Shown one piece after another: positions 1-8,897 of a stretch of 64,000 bases of DNA. The position numbers were made by a program, and so were the translations under genes. Within the stretch, counting starts at the first letter, position 1; the number at the start of each line of letters is the position of its first letter. Source of the stretch: Mariniphaga sp041686935 (GTDB lineage Bacteria; Bacteroidota; Bacteroidia; Bacteroidales; Prolixibacteraceae); contig JAWLCW010000004.1 of assembly GCA_041686935.1 (NCBI GenBank), forward strand, positions 248,001 through 312,000, read 5' to 3'. The notes under the pieces are model-generated. The model was not told the origin of the DNA and did no database searches. It saw only the letters and a program-made list of their open reading frames with translations.

Positions 1-1
1 A

Positions 2-1141
2 GTGGCCAAAAAGTTTTTTGGCGAAGATGTGGAAGAGGCCAGCCTAAAAGAAATCGTTTACGAAACACTGGAATTCGACTGTCCTGTTGTAAAAGTTACC
101 AAAAACATCTGGTCACTGGAGCTGTTTCATGGGCCAACCCTGGCGTTTAAAGATGTGGGCGCCCGGTTTATGGCGCGGTTGCTCAACTATTTTTTGGGAG
201 AAAATGACAAGCAGGTTCATGTGCTGGTAGCTACTTCAGGCGATACGGGCAGTGCCGTGGCCAACGGATTTCTGGGAGTGGAAGGAATTCATGTTCATGT
301 TTTGTATCCCAAAGGAAAGGTGAGTAAAATTCAGGAATCGCAGTTTACCACGCTTGGGCAAAACATTACCGCTTTGGAAGTTGACGGAACTTTTGACGAT
401 TGCCAGCATTTGGTTAAAACAGCTTTTCTGGATGAAGAATTGAATAAAGAGTTGCTGTTAACTTCGGCCAATTCCATTAATGTGGCGCGTTTTCTTCCGC
501 AGGCCTTTTATTATTTTAATGCGTATGCCCGGCTGAAGGAAAAGGGAGCACTCCAAAATAAAGAGCTCGTAATTTCGGTACCCAGTGGTAATTTCGGTAA
601 CCTCACTGCCGGTTTGTTTGCCCGTGAAATGGGACTTCCGGTAACACAATTTTTGGCAGCCAATAACGAAAATGATGTGGTTTACGAATATCTGAAAACC
701 GGAAAATACACTCCCCGTCCTTCGGTGGAAACCATTGCCAACGCCATGGATGTTGGAACTCCCAGTAATTTCGCCCGTATTCTCGATTTGTATAACCATT
801 CCCACGAAAAGATTTCGTCGGTAATAAAAGGATTTCGCTATACGAACGCTCAAATCAGAGAAACCATAAAAAAAGTTCTTGAGCTAACCGGTTATATCTG
901 CGATCCACATGGAGCCTGTGGCTATATGGCTTTGGAAGAATTCCTGAGCCCGGGGCAGGTTGGAATCTTTCTGGAAACAGCCCATCCGGCAAAATTTACC
1001 GAAACAGTTGAAGATGTGTTGGGTAAAGGAACTCTAACGCTTCCTGAAAAACTCGCCGAATTTATGAAAGGTAAGAAACAAATCGTGTCGCTTAAAAACG
1101 ATTTTTATCCTTTCCGGAACTACCTGTTGTCATTAAAATAA
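2..1141 (+). CDS. thrC: Threonine synthase, 5' end outside window
   Basis: PLP enzyme converting O-phosphohomoserine to threonine, the last step of threonine synthesis in the cytoplasm. The 379 visible residues carry the PLP-lysine segment FHGPTLAFKD (Lys about residue 50 of the visible part), the phosphate-binding ATSGDTGSA stretch and the SVPSGNFGN motif typical of threonine synthases. Family members are about 430 residues, so some 50-60 N-terminal residues lie before base 1; the GTG at base 2 is internal and not a real start. No other thr gene is visible. Identity is secure from motifs; only the true start is unknown. Confidence 0.96.
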   Translation: MAKKFFGEDVEEASLKEIVYETLEFDCPVVKVTKNIWSLELFHGPTLAFKDVGARFMARLLNYFLGENDKQVHVLVATSGDTGSAVANGFLGVEGIHVHVLYPKGKVSKIQESQFTTLGQNITALEVDGTFDDCQHLVKTAFLDEELNKELLLTSANSINVARFLPQAFYYFNAYARLKEKGALQNKELVISVPSGNFGNLTAGLFAREMGLPVTQFLAANNENDVVYEYLKTGKYTPRPSVETIANAMDVGTPSNFARILDLYNHSHEKISSVIKGFRYTNAQIRETIKKVLELTGYICDPHGACGYMALEEFLSPGQVGIFLETAHPAKFTETVEDVLGKGTLTLPEKLAEFMKGKKQIVSLKNDFYPFRNYLLSLK

Positions 1142-1142
1142 A

Positions 1143-1165
1143 CAGTTGGCAAACTGAACTTTTTT
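1143..1165 (+). terminator. Weak terminator after thrC
   Basis: A 5 bp stem CAGTT/AACTG with a GGCA loop starts right after the thrC stop codon and is followed within four bases by six T residues. The stem is short, so this is a weak call, but position and T-run fit a Rho-independent terminator. Confidence 0.4.
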
Positions 1166-1300
1166 ACTTTAATAATGTTTCAGCTAACAAATTGGTTGAA
1201 ATTTCGTATAGCTTTTATAAAAACTGTATTAATTTTGAGCTTGTTAATTTCGATTTGAAATTGAATTGATTTTTAAACCGATTGTGATAAGACCAACTTT

Positions 1301-2167
1301 ATGAGACAACTGAAAATTACCAAGCAGGTTACGAATCGGGACACATTGTCGCTCGATAAGTATTTGCATGAAATTGGGAAGGTAGAGTTGTTGTCTGCAG
1401 AAAGAGAAGTTGAACTTGCCAAACGCATAAAAAAAGGAGACCGTGATGCCCTCGAAGAGCTGATTAAAGCCAATCTCAGGTTTGTTGTATCCGTTTCGAA
1501 ACAGTACCAAAATCAGGGTTTGAGTTTACCAGATTTAATTAACGAAGGAAATCTGGGATTAATAAAAGCTGCCGAGCGCTTTGATGAAACACGGGGTTTT
1601 AAGTTTATATCGTATGCCGTTTGGTGGATTCGCCAATCTATTTTGCAGGCACTTGCCGAACAATCCCGAATAGTGCGTTTGCCTTTAAACAAAATTGGCT
1701 CCATCAATAAAATAAACAAAACGTTTAACCAACTGGAGCAGGAATATCAGCGCGATCCAACCGTTGATGAAGTTGCAGAATTAATGGAATCAACGCCAGA
1801 GGTGATTGAGGATGCCATGAATTTTTCCGGCGTACATGTTTCAATGGATGCACCTCTTCGTGACGAGGAGATGAATAACATGTATGATGTGATGCTTAAT
1901 GATGATTCTCCAAGTCCGGATTCCGGGCTTATCAACAGTTCATTGCGGAAAGAGATTGAACGCTCCCTTTCCACTCTGGGAGACAGAGAGGCTGAAATTT
2001 TAAGGTACTATTTCGGCTTGAACTGCTCTCCTCCGCACACTCTGGAAGAAATTGGCGATGAATTTGGCTTAACGCGTGAACGGGTTCGTCAAATTAAAGA
2101 AAAAGCGATAAAAAAATTAAGAAATCAATACCGAAACCGTTTACTGAAAGCCTATCTCGGGCAATAA
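1301..2167 (+). CDS. rpoD: Primary sigma-70 factor RpoD/SigA
   Basis: Housekeeping sigma factor directing RNA polymerase to the Bacteroidota promoter type. At 288 residues it is the short form usual in this phylum: no acidic region 1.1, region 1.2 at about 15-50, region 2 with NLRFVVSVSKQY and the -10-reading ISYAVWWIRQSI helix at about 60-125, region 3 at about 130-200, and region 4 with the helix-turn-helix TRERVRQIKEKA near residue 260. It is followed after 12 bases by rpe. The strong conservation of regions 2 and 4 makes this the primary rather than an alternative sigma factor. Confidence 0.96.
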   Translation: MRQLKITKQVTNRDTLSLDKYLHEIGKVELLSAEREVELAKRIKKGDRDALEELIKANLRFVVSVSKQYQNQGLSLPDLINEGNLGLIKAAERFDETRGFKFISYAVWWIRQSILQALAEQSRIVRLPLNKIGSINKINKTFNQLEQEYQRDPTVDEVAELMESTPEVIEDAMNFSGVHVSMDAPLRDEEMNNMYDVMLNDDSPSPDSGLINSSLRKEIERSLSTLGDREAEILRYYFGLNCSPPHTLEEIGDEFGLTRERVRQIKEKAIKKLRNQYRNRLLKAYLGQ

Positions 2168-2179
2168 CATTTTTATTTT

Positions 2180-2833
2180 ATGACAAAACCAAAAATTGCA
2201 CCTTCTATACTCGCAGCCGATTTTAATAATCTGGGAAAAGATATTCTGATGATTAATGAAAGCGAAGCCGAATTTATTCACTGCGATGTGATGGATGGCG
2301 TTTTCGTTCCGAATATCTCTTTTGGGATTCCCATAATTGAGCATGTAAAAAAAATTGCAGAAAAACCGCTGGATGTGCACCTGATGATAATTAATCCCGA
2401 AAAATACATCGGTGATTTTGCCCAAGCCGGTGCATCCTGGCTCACGGTACATTATGAAACCTGTTTGCATTTACACCGAACTGTTGATGAAATCAGGGAA
2501 AAGGGAATGAAAGCCAGTGTTTGCCTTAATCCGCACACACCGGTCAGAGTTTTGGAAGAGATTATTACAGACCTGGATATGGTACTTTTAATGTCGGTTA
2601 ATCCGGGATTTGGAGGGCAGGTTTTTATTCAAAATACGTTAAAAAAAGTTCGTCAGCTTAAAAAACTTATAGTTGAAAATCATTCTGATTGTCTGATTGA
2701 GGTGGATGGGGGAGTAAATTATGAGACAGGGAAAAAGCTGGTTGAAGCAGGTACCGATGTTTTAGTGGCCGGAAGTTTTGTGTTTGGATCCGAAAATCCG
2801 AAAGAAACCATTCATAACCTCAGGAACATTTGA
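2180..2833 (+). CDS. rpe: Ribulose-phosphate 3-epimerase
   Basis: TIM-barrel enzyme interconverting D-ribulose 5-phosphate and D-xylulose 5-phosphate in the pentose phosphate pathway. The 217 residues match the family length. Seen are the start APSILAADF, the metal/catalytic motif HCDVMDGVFVPN (about 36-47), DVHLMI (about 67-72), MSVNPGFGGQ (about 138-147) and the phosphate-binding EVDGGV (about 173-178). It lies 12 bases after rpoD and probably shares its transcript. Its last 14 bases overlap the end of the convergent small FeoB-partner gene. Confidence 0.96.
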   Translation: MTKPKIAPSILAADFNNLGKDILMINESEAEFIHCDVMDGVFVPNISFGIPIIEHVKKIAEKPLDVHLMIINPEKYIGDFAQAGASWLTVHYETCLHLHRTVDEIREKGMKASVCLNPHTPVRVLEEIITDLDMVLLMSVNPGFGGQVFIQNTLKKVRQLKKLIVENHSDCLIEVDGGVNYETGKKLVEAGTDVLVAGSFVFGSENPKETIHNLRNI

Positions 2834-3068
2834 GATTTTCTATCGTCCGTTCGCATAGTACGGCATTTTTATTTTTTCCATCAGGTGTTAAATCTCTCAA
2901 AATACATTCTGCCAAACAATCCGAACATGAATTCCTAACTTCGGAAAGTTCATTTTTAACAGTGGTAATTTTGTTCCGTTTCTTTTTCGCAAGTTTCCTG
3001 TAACTTTTAAAACCAGCAAAACCAAACGCAAATGCTACTATTATATATGTAATGATTTCCTGAGCCAT
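2820..3068 (-). CDS. FeoB-associated Cys-rich membrane protein
   Basis: An 82-residue protein with one N-terminal membrane helix (about residues 4-20), a basic stretch RKLAKKKRNK just after it, and a C-terminal cytosolic tail with five cysteines including the CSDC pair, CIL and a Cys near the C-terminus. Small Cys-rich proteins directly downstream of feoB are a known family (FeoB_associated) and are presumed helper or metal-binding parts of the ferrous-iron system. The start lies three bases after the feoB stop, so the two are co-transcribed. The exact role is unknown; the call rests on position and pattern. Confidence 0.8.
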   Translation of the reverse strand: MAQEIITYIIVAFAFGFAGFKSYRKLAKKKRNKITTVKNELSEVRNSCSDCLAECILRDLTPDGKNKNAVLCERTIENLKCS

Positions 3069-3071
3069 ACT

Positions 3072-5537
3072 TTACATAAACAGAGTTACTATATAATAAA
3101 CAAAAAATGCTGTTATCCAGGCCAGGCCGGTTGTGTAAAAAACCACAAATGATGCCCATTTCCACGAACCAGCTTCATTTTTAATGGTAGCCACTACACC
3201 CACACAAGGGAAATAGAGCAGAATAAAAACCAGAAATGAAAGCGCTGCGGGCATCGTAAAAACTTTTTGCCCCATTCGCTTTCCGGCAGCATGAGTTTCA
3301 TTTTGTAATTTATTTTGAAGGTTGACAGTAGATTCGTCAGCTCTGCTTTGGTACAAAACACCCATGGTGCTTACCACAATCTCTTTGGCAGGCAGGCCCG
3401 CCACCAGGGCAATACTCATTTTCCAGTCGAATCCGAGAGGGCGCATAACCGGTTCAATTCCCTGTCCGATTTTTCCCAGGTAAGAGTTTATTAACCGGTC
3501 GGTTTCCCGAACCTGATGAATATTGGCAATCAACTCTTCTTTTTGTTTTTTACTGAAATCGGGGTTGGCTTCAATGGCATTAAGTTGGGCCAGAAGATGT
3601 TCTGCCTGACCTGTTTCTCTTGGAAAATAACCCAATGCCCAAATAATGATAACTCCGAGCAAAATGATGGTACCTATTTTTTTTAAGTAGTGCTGCGTTT
3701 TATCCCACATGTGATATATAATGTTTCGCAGCGTTGGCAACCGGTACGATGGCAGTTCCATAACAAAGGGTGTTTCTTTGTTTTTAAATACCGTTTTGTT
3801 CAGAATCTGTGCCGTTAAAAAGGCGAAAGCAATGCCCACTGCATAAATTCCGACTAAAATAAGGGCCTGATACTTTATGAAAAACGCTGAAATAATAAGG
3901 ATATAAACCGGTAACCTGGCGCTGCACGACATAAACGGCACAATGAGCATGGTGAGAAGCCGGTCGCCGCGGTTGCGCATGGAGCGTGTGGCCAGAATTG
4001 CCGGTACATTGCAGCCAAAACCCATTATCAAAGGAATAAATGAACGTCCGTGCAGGCCAAACCGGTGCATAATATTATCCACGATAAAAGCCGCCCGGGC
4101 CATGTATCCCGATTCCTCCAGCAGCGAAATAAAAAAGAACAGGATGAGGATATTTGGCAGGAAAACCAGCACACTTCCGGCCCCGCTAATAATACCATCT
4201 GTAATAAGATCTTTCAGCATTCCATCGCGCATAATTCCTGAAATAAAGTTGCCTAAAGCCAGTACACCCATATCGATCCATTCCATCGGAACAGATCCCA
4301 GTTTAAACGTGGCATAAAACATCAGAAACAGAATTGCTGTAAAAATGGGCAATCCCCAAAACCGGTGGGTTAACACATCGTCAATTCTGTCCGACCCCGA
4401 TTTCAGTTGGCGAAACGGATTTTTAAACGTTTCCTTTAACGCACCTGCAATAAAGGCATATTTGGCATCGGTAATCACTGTTTCACTTTGTTCGCTGTAA
4501 AGCGATTCAATTTTTTTTATTTCCCTTTCCGTAGTCTTTTTAATTTCTTCAAAATTGGAATAATCAGCCAGTAATTCGCGAACATGCGGGTCTTTTTCAA
4601 GCAGCTTCAGTGCAAGGAATCGCGAGGATATTTTATCCGTTATAGGTTTGTCTTCTCTTACCTTTTCCTTGATTTTCCGGATTGATTCTTCCAAATTTTT
4701 TCCATAATTGATATGTATATGGCGGGTAATTTTTTCTCTGCCCTCAAAAACCTCAATCACTTTTTCAATCAGGTTATCCAGCCCTATTCCCTTTGAACTG
4801 ATGGTAGGGATAAATGGTATTCCGAGCAAACGTGAAAGTTCCCGGTAATTGAATTGTATTTTTTTCCGTTCCAAATCATCATACATATTCAGCGCACAAA
4901 CAATACGCAAATCCATGTCAATGAGTTGTGTGGTGAGAAAAAGGTTTCGCTCTATATTGGAGGAGTCGATTACATTAATTACAATATCGGGAGTTTTTTT
5001 GTATATAAATTCCCTTACAAAAATCTCTTCGTTGGAATAGGCAGTCAGGCTGTATGTTCCGGGCAGATCGTAAAAATTAAACGAGTAACCTTTGGCTTTA
5101 AGCCTGGCCTTTTTTATATCTATGGTCACCCCGCTGTAATTTCCAACCTTTTCTTTCGATTTTGAAATGAAATTGAAAAGCGTAGTTTTTCCGCAATTGG
5201 GATTTCCCACCAGGGCGATGTTAATGGTGCGGGTTCGTTCCGATTGGTTTTCAAGCTGAATTTTCCGGTCGATTACCCCTTCGTAACTTCCGTTTTTCGA
5301 GGTTTCGAATTCACTGAGCGGAACCACTTCTATGAGTTCGGCTTCCGATTTTCGAAGCGAAACATTGTAATCCAGAATTTTAAATTCGATGGGACCTTTA
5401 AACGGGGCACTCTTGATCACTTTCACTTCTTTTCCCTTTACAAATCCCATTTCTGAAATCCGCCGGCGAAATGATCCGTGACCAAGTATTTTTGTAATGA
5501 TAACTGTTTCCTGATATTTTACCTCACTCAACTTCAC
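3072..5537 (-). CDS. feoB: FeoA-FeoB fusion ferrous iron transporter
   Basis: Inner-membrane Fe(II) importer of 821 residues. Residues 1-75 form a FeoA (SH3-like) domain; a G-protein domain follows with G1 GNPNCGKTT near 110, G2 GNYSGVT, G3 DLPGTY and G4 NMYD; a helical GDI-like region covers about 280-370; and two Gate/transport regions with LPIFTAILFLMF, GFGCNVPAI and GLPAKEIVVSTMG fill the rest. The FeoA-FeoB fusion is the usual layout in Bacteroidota, where no separate feoA is needed. It is transcribed with the Cys-rich gene after it. No Fur box could be recognised by eye upstream. Confidence 0.95.
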   Translation of the reverse strand: MKLSEVKYQETVIITKILGHGSFRRRISEMGFVKGKEVKVIKSAPFKGPIEFKILDYNVSLRKSEAELIEVVPLSEFETSKNGSYEGVIDRKIQLENQSERTRTINIALVGNPNCGKTTLFNFISKSKEKVGNYSGVTIDIKKARLKAKGYSFNFYDLPGTYSLTAYSNEEIFVREFIYKKTPDIVINVIDSSNIERNLFLTTQLIDMDLRIVCALNMYDDLERKKIQFNYRELSRLLGIPFIPTISSKGIGLDNLIEKVIEVFEGREKITRHIHINYGKNLEESIRKIKEKVREDKPITDKISSRFLALKLLEKDPHVRELLADYSNFEEIKKTTEREIKKIESLYSEQSETVITDAKYAFIAGALKETFKNPFRQLKSGSDRIDDVLTHRFWGLPIFTAILFLMFYATFKLGSVPMEWIDMGVLALGNFISGIMRDGMLKDLITDGIISGAGSVLVFLPNILILFFFISLLEESGYMARAAFIVDNIMHRFGLHGRSFIPLIMGFGCNVPAILATRSMRNRGDRLLTMLIVPFMSCSARLPVYILIISAFFIKYQALILVGIYAVGIAFAFLTAQILNKTVFKNKETPFVMELPSYRLPTLRNIIYHMWDKTQHYLKKIGTIILLGVIIIWALGYFPRETGQAEHLLAQLNAIEANPDFSKKQKEELIANIHQVRETDRLINSYLGKIGQGIEPVMRPLGFDWKMSIALVAGLPAKEIVVSTMGVLYQSRADESTVNLQNKLQNETHAAGKRMGQKVFTMPAALSFLVFILLYFPCVGVVATIKNEAGSWKWASFVVFYTTGLAWITAFFVYYIVTLFM

Positions 5538-5661
5538 AAGTGGTCAGCCCTTCTTCTTTTTATTTAAATCAATTAAAAACAGGCAGGCAAAGATATTTAA
5601 ATTCCATTGAATAAAAACATGATTTATTTAAACCTCATTTCTTAATGTAAGAAGTTCTGGC

Positions 5662-5669
5662 TATTTTTG
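5662..5669 (+). promoter_or_regulatory. Promoter -7 box TATTTTTG
   Basis: An exact match to the Bacteroidota -7 consensus TAnnTTTG lies 17 bases before the ATG at 5687, giving a leader of roughly 10 bases. No TTG is visible at the -33 distance, so only half of the promoter is supported. Confidence 0.45.
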
Positions 5670-5686
5670 CCGTTCAATTGAATTGA

Positions 5687-6448
5687 ATGAAAGACGAAGA
5701 ATTTTATAACGACATTCAGAAGATTTTTGAAGACCTGCCCGGTAACTTCAATATTCTGGAAGAACAAATCGATTTGGAGGTTCAGTTGAAATATTTTGAA
5801 CTTTCAAGAAAGGTTAGGGAAGATGAATCGGAGAAAAATTACCTTGAATTTGCGGTTGAACTTTTTTCACCTGAAACCGAATTGAATCGGAAAAAAGAAA
5901 TCCTTATAGGGCTGGCTGGCACAGACGATGTTAAAGCTTACCGTATTCTGGAAAAGTCTCTGGAGCAGATTGAATCTGGTTTAAGAAGCTGGGCTGTTTT
6001 GGCATTCCAGGAAAACCGGATGCTTATTCAAACTTCCCTGCTGGATGAACAGCAGTTTTTTATATCCACAGGGTTAGGAGGCAAAGGGAAAAAATTGCGG
6101 TATTATGTGGTTTTTATAAACAGCAACCGAAATAAAATTCTCACAAAAACGCAGCAAAAACTGGTTAAAGATGAGCTTGTTTTCGGTTTAAAACCGGAGG
6201 ACGGAGAGTTTGAATCAATCGATTTTTCTGAAGGGTTTTCTGCATCGCAGGTGCTGCTGCCCGTTACCGCCGACATAAAAAAGATTTTCAGTAATGTGGT
6301 GGAAGAATGCAATCAGTTTGGCGATTTTCTTGAAGAAGATATGATTATTACCAACGTGAAGGTATTGTCGCGCAACGAAATACTGGACATTATCAATAAG
6401 CAAAATAAATTGGAATTGCCCGATGGACTGGAAGAAGAAGAAGATTAA
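5687..6448 (+). CDS. Conserved hypothetical protein, helical repeat-like
   Basis: A 253-residue cytoplasmic protein without signal peptide or membrane helix. It is acidic and its first half looks like paired helices of HEAT type: LAGTDDVKAYRILEKSLEQI and GLRSWAVLAFQENRMLIQ match the spacing of such repeats. The second half (about 125-235) is alpha/beta with KLRYYVVFINSNRNKI. It ends in an acidic tail and its last 26 bases overlap the start of the thiamine-binding-type gene, so the two are translationally coupled. I do not recognise a named family and assign no function; a HEAT-type scaffold is an inference. Confidence 0.75.
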   Translation: MKDEEFYNDIQKIFEDLPGNFNILEEQIDLEVQLKYFELSRKVREDESEKNYLEFAVELFSPETELNRKKEILIGLAGTDDVKAYRILEKSLEQIESGLRSWAVLAFQENRMLIQTSLLDEQQFFISTGLGGKGKKLRYYVVFINSNRNKILTKTQQKLVKDELVFGLKPEDGEFESIDFSEGFSASQVLLPVTADIKKIFSNVVEECNQFGDFLEEDMIITNVKVLSRNEILDIINKQNKLELPDGLEEEED

Positions 6449-6725
6449 CGTAGCCATTCAGGTTCTTCCGGAAGCTGATGGAAAAATTAAATATGAACTG
6501 GTTGATGCAGCCATTGCAGCCATTCAGTCAACCGGTTTAAATTGTCAGGTTTGTCCGTTTGAAACGGTAGTGGAATGTACATTTAAAGAACTGCCCGGCT
6601 TGCTTGAAAAAGTGCATGAAGCCTGTAATAATGCAGGTACAGAACGTATGTTGACCAACCTCAAAATTCAGGTCGATTTTCACAAAAATGTAACAATCGG
6701 CGACAAAATGGAAAAGTACCGGTGA
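6423..6725 (+). CDS. Thiamine-binding (YqgV/MTH1187) family protein
   Basis: A 100-residue protein of the DUF77/Thiamine_BP family: small ferredoxin-like subunits that form tetramers and, in studied members, bind thiamine-type pyrimidines. Seen: the first strand INVAIQVLPEAD, the central GLNCQVCPFETVVEC and the late strand TNLKIQVDFHKN. Two cysteines in CQVC could alter ligand binding. The start codon lies 26 bases inside the preceding gene. No thi gene or TPP riboswitch is nearby, so a thiamine link rests only on the family. Confidence 0.8.
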   Translation: MDWKKKKINVAIQVLPEADGKIKYELVDAAIAAIQSTGLNCQVCPFETVVECTFKELPGLLEKVHEACNNAGTERMLTNLKIQVDFHKNVTIGDKMEKYR

Positions 6726-6734
6726 AGTTTTCCA

Positions 6735-6760
6735 TTGTCAGGCAAAAAATATTATATTTG
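6735..6760 (+). promoter_or_regulatory. Promoter of tRNA-Arg
   Basis: TATATTTG at 6753-6760 is a perfect Bacteroidota -7 box, with TTG at 6735-6737 as a possible -33 element. The spacer is 15 bases, shorter than the usual 17-23. A start near 6767 would give about 30 bases of tRNA leader. Confidence 0.5.
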
Positions 6761-6798
6761 CACCGCTTTTTTAGAATATACGTTCTTAGAATATAAAT

Positions 6799-6872
6799 GG
6801 ACCTGTAGCTTAATTGGATAGAGCACCTGACTACGGATCAGGAGGTTAGGGGTTCGAGTCCCTTCAGGTTCA
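6799..6872 (+). tRNA. tRNA-Arg (anticodon ACG)
   Basis: A full cloverleaf of 74 bases. The acceptor stem pairs GGACCTG with CAGGTTC (one G-T pair) and A at the discriminator. The D arm contains AGCTTAATTGGATAGAGC, the anticodon stem pairs CCTGA with TCAGG around loop CTACGGA, giving anticodon ACG at loop positions 3-5, and the T arm shows GGTTCGAGTCC. CCA is not encoded. ACG is read as inosine-CG in most bacteria and decodes CGN arginine codons. Confidence 0.97.
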
Positions 6873-6886
6873 CTCAAGAAAAGAAA

Positions 6887-6918
6887 GGGTTGCAGCGGTT
6901 TGTTGCAGCTCTTTTTTT
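6887..6918 (+). terminator. Rho-independent terminator after tRNA-Arg
   Basis: GGGTTGCAGC pairs with GTTGCAGCTC over ten positions, including three G-T pairs, around loop GGTTT, and seven T residues follow at once. It lies 14 bases after the tRNA 3' end. Confidence 0.7.
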
Positions 6919-6994
6919 AGTTTCTGGCAAATGATTTTCAAAAATGCAAAGAATGAATCCTGCTAAAGCTTTTGGAACGTTGGGAAAGTGAATA

Positions 6995-7324
6995 TTACTT
7001 ACGAAACGTAACTTCGGCAATACCTTCTTTGTCGTTAAAAAATTTCAAAAACAGCTTTTGTGCCAGCGCCCAGTTTTCCCTGTTGATACAGTACTTTATT
7101 TTTGGGGCTTCAATTTCCCCCTGGATTAATCCGGCGGATTTTAATTCTTTCAGGTGTTGTGATAAAGTGGATTTGGCTATAGGAAGATTGTCGGAAAGAT
7201 CGCCGCTGTAGCAACACGACTGTTTCGAAAGCAGTTCCATAATATAAACGCGAACCGGATGCCCCAGTGCCTTGGCAAACCGGGCCAATTGCTTTTGATT
7301 CGTTGAAAATACTTCTTTTACCAT
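6995..7324 (-). CDS. ArsR-family transcription regulator
   Basis: A 109-residue winged-helix repressor of the ArsR/SmtB family. Its core ALGHPVRVYIMELL is the typical first helix region, and AKSTLSQHLKELKSAGLI is the recognition helix and wing. A Cys pair (QSCCYSG) lies in the region that in some family members senses metals or redox state. The reading frame extends 13 codons further up, but I chose the internal ATG (MVKEVFST) because a perfect -7 box at 7342-7349 lies inside the longer version and because family members start near here. It is divergent from the M20 peptidase gene. The regulated target is not known. Confidence 0.88.
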   Translation of the reverse strand: MVKEVFSTNQKQLARFAKALGHPVRVYIMELLSKQSCCYSGDLSDNLPIAKSTLSQHLKELKSAGLIQGEIEAPKIKYCINRENWALAQKLFLKFFNDKEGIAEVTFRK

Positions 7325-7341
7325 TTTTTTAGCCTTGAACA

Positions 7342-7349
7342 CAAATATA
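7342..7349 (-). promoter_or_regulatory. Promoter -7 box of arsR gene
   Basis: Read on the minus strand this is TATATTTG, a perfect TAnnTTTG element 17 bases before the chosen ATG at 7324. No TTG at -33 distance was found. It decides the start of the regulator gene. Confidence 0.5.
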
Positions 7350-7418
7350 GTATAAAATGTCATAGATTGAATTTCGGTTTTTTTTCACACTTTTGCACCT
7401 TCGGAATTTAAATCAGAC

Positions 7419-8465
7419 ATGGAGAAATTTATTGATTTGCTTAAAAAGCTGATTACGACTCCCTCTTTTAGCAAGGAAGAAGAAAAAGCTGCTGAAATAA
7501 TGAGGGAGTTTCTGCAATATGAGAACATTCCCTTCAAAGTTAAAAAGAATAACACATGGGCATTTAACAGGTATTTTACAAAAGGTAAACCGGTTATTTT
7601 ACTGAATTCGCACATTGATACGGTTCGCCCGGCCAAAGGATACGTTCTCGATCCTTTTTTGCCTGTTGAAAATGACGACAAACTATACGGCCTTGGCAGT
7701 AATGATGCGGGTGGGCCGCTGGTGGCTTTACTTGCTGTTTTCCTTCATTTTTACGAGAGGGAAGACCTTCCTTACAACCTTATTTTTGCCGCAACTGCCG
7801 AGGAGGAAATATCAGGCAGGCAGGGCCTCGAAATAGTTTTGCCGGAGATTACTCCTATAGCCTTTGCCATTGTGGGCGAACCTACCCGCATGGAACTGGC
7901 CATTGCTGAAAAGGGACTACTGGTACTCGATTGTTATGCACACGGTAAATCGGGACACGCAGCACGAAATGAAGGCGAAAATGCAATTTATAAAGCACTG
8001 GATGATATTCAAAAACTCAGAAATTTCAAATTTGAAAAAGATGATGGAATACTTGGTGCTGTAAAAATTACTGTTACACAGATAGAATCTGGCACACAAC
8101 ATAATGTAATACCAGACATTTGCCACTTTGTTGTGGACGTTCGTACAAACGAGTTTTACTCCAACAAAGAAGCTGCAAACATTATTTCAGAATTGATACA
8201 GTCAGAGGTGAAGCCCCGTTCGTTCAGGTTGAACTCCTCAGGAATCAGTGTCGATCATCCATTCGCCCGAAAAGCTGCAGAATTGGGAATTCGTATTTAT
8301 GGCTCGCCCACTACTTCGGACCAGGCCATAATTTCTTTTCCTTCGGTGAAAATGGGCCCCGGCGATTCGGCGCGTTCCCACTCTGCCGATGAATACATTT
8401 ACAAAAGTGAAATTGTTGCAGGTGTTCAGCGTTTCATCGATTTACTGGAAGGACTGAAGATTTGA
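7419..8465 (+). CDS. M20 deacylase, ArgE-like
   Basis: Zinc-dependent M20 hydrolase of 348 residues, most like the Bacteroidota acetyl/succinyl-ornithine or -citrulline deacetylases that stand in for ArgE in arginine synthesis. Metal-site motifs visible are NSHIDTV (His 65, Asp 67), GLGSNDAGGP, the catalytic pair TAEEEISG and GEPT, with HGKSGHAARNEGENA in the dimerisation/lid domain and HSADEY near the C-terminus. No other arg genes lie nearby, so substrate is inferred from family only; a dipeptidase or DapE role cannot be excluded. A near match to the -7 box (CACTTTTG, 7388-7395) precedes it. Confidence 0.88.
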   Translation: MEKFIDLLKKLITTPSFSKEEEKAAEIMREFLQYENIPFKVKKNNTWAFNRYFTKGKPVILLNSHIDTVRPAKGYVLDPFLPVENDDKLYGLGSNDAGGPLVALLAVFLHFYEREDLPYNLIFAATAEEEISGRQGLEIVLPEITPIAFAIVGEPTRMELAIAEKGLLVLDCYAHGKSGHAARNEGENAIYKALDDIQKLRNFKFEKDDGILGAVKITVTQIESGTQHNVIPDICHFVVDVRTNEFYSNKEAANIISELIQSEVKPRSFRLNSSGISVDHPFARKAAELGIRIYGSPTTSDQAIISFPSVKMGPGDSARSHSADEYIYKSEIVAGVQRFIDLLEGLKI

Positions 8466-8559
8466 ATTTAGCAGTTCATAGTCTCAGTCTCAGTTTGCAG
8501 TTTTTTGAATAACTTCATAATTTAGCGGTTTTACAATTTTTCAATTTCACAATTTATCC

Positions 8560-8781
8560 ATGCAACCGAATAATCCACTACACGGAAAAACCCTTGAATC
8601 CATTATGGTTTACCTGGTAAGTTACTACGGTTGGGAGGAATTGGGAGAACATATCCGGATTAATTGTTTCAGGAAAGATCCCAGCATTAAATCGAGCCTG
8701 AAATTTTTACGGCGTACTCCCTGGGCACGTAAAAAAGTGGAAGATTTGTATTTATTTACCGTAAATAAGGCCGGTAATTAA
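8560..8781 (+). CDS. VF530-family DNA-binding-type protein
   Basis: A 73-residue protein of the DUF2132/VF530 family. It has the family's characteristic N-terminal NPLHGKTLE, the middle YYGWEELGEHIRINCF and the C-terminal SLKFLRRTPWARKKVE. The Vibrio member has been solved as a small helical fold and proposed to bind DNA; the cell role is not established. It is probably monocistronic, about 95 bases after the M20 gene. Confidence 0.9.
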   Translation: MQPNNPLHGKTLESIMVYLVSYYGWEELGEHIRINCFRKDPSIKSSLKFLRRTPWARKKVEDLYLFTVNKAGN

Positions 8782-8897
8782 AGGTTTTCACTGATAAAAA
8801 CATACTGTTTACTGATTTTCTGAGAATTTGTACGCTGAACTCATTACACAGGTATAAAAATTGTAAGAAAGTTCAGAAATCAGAAAACAATTAAAAA

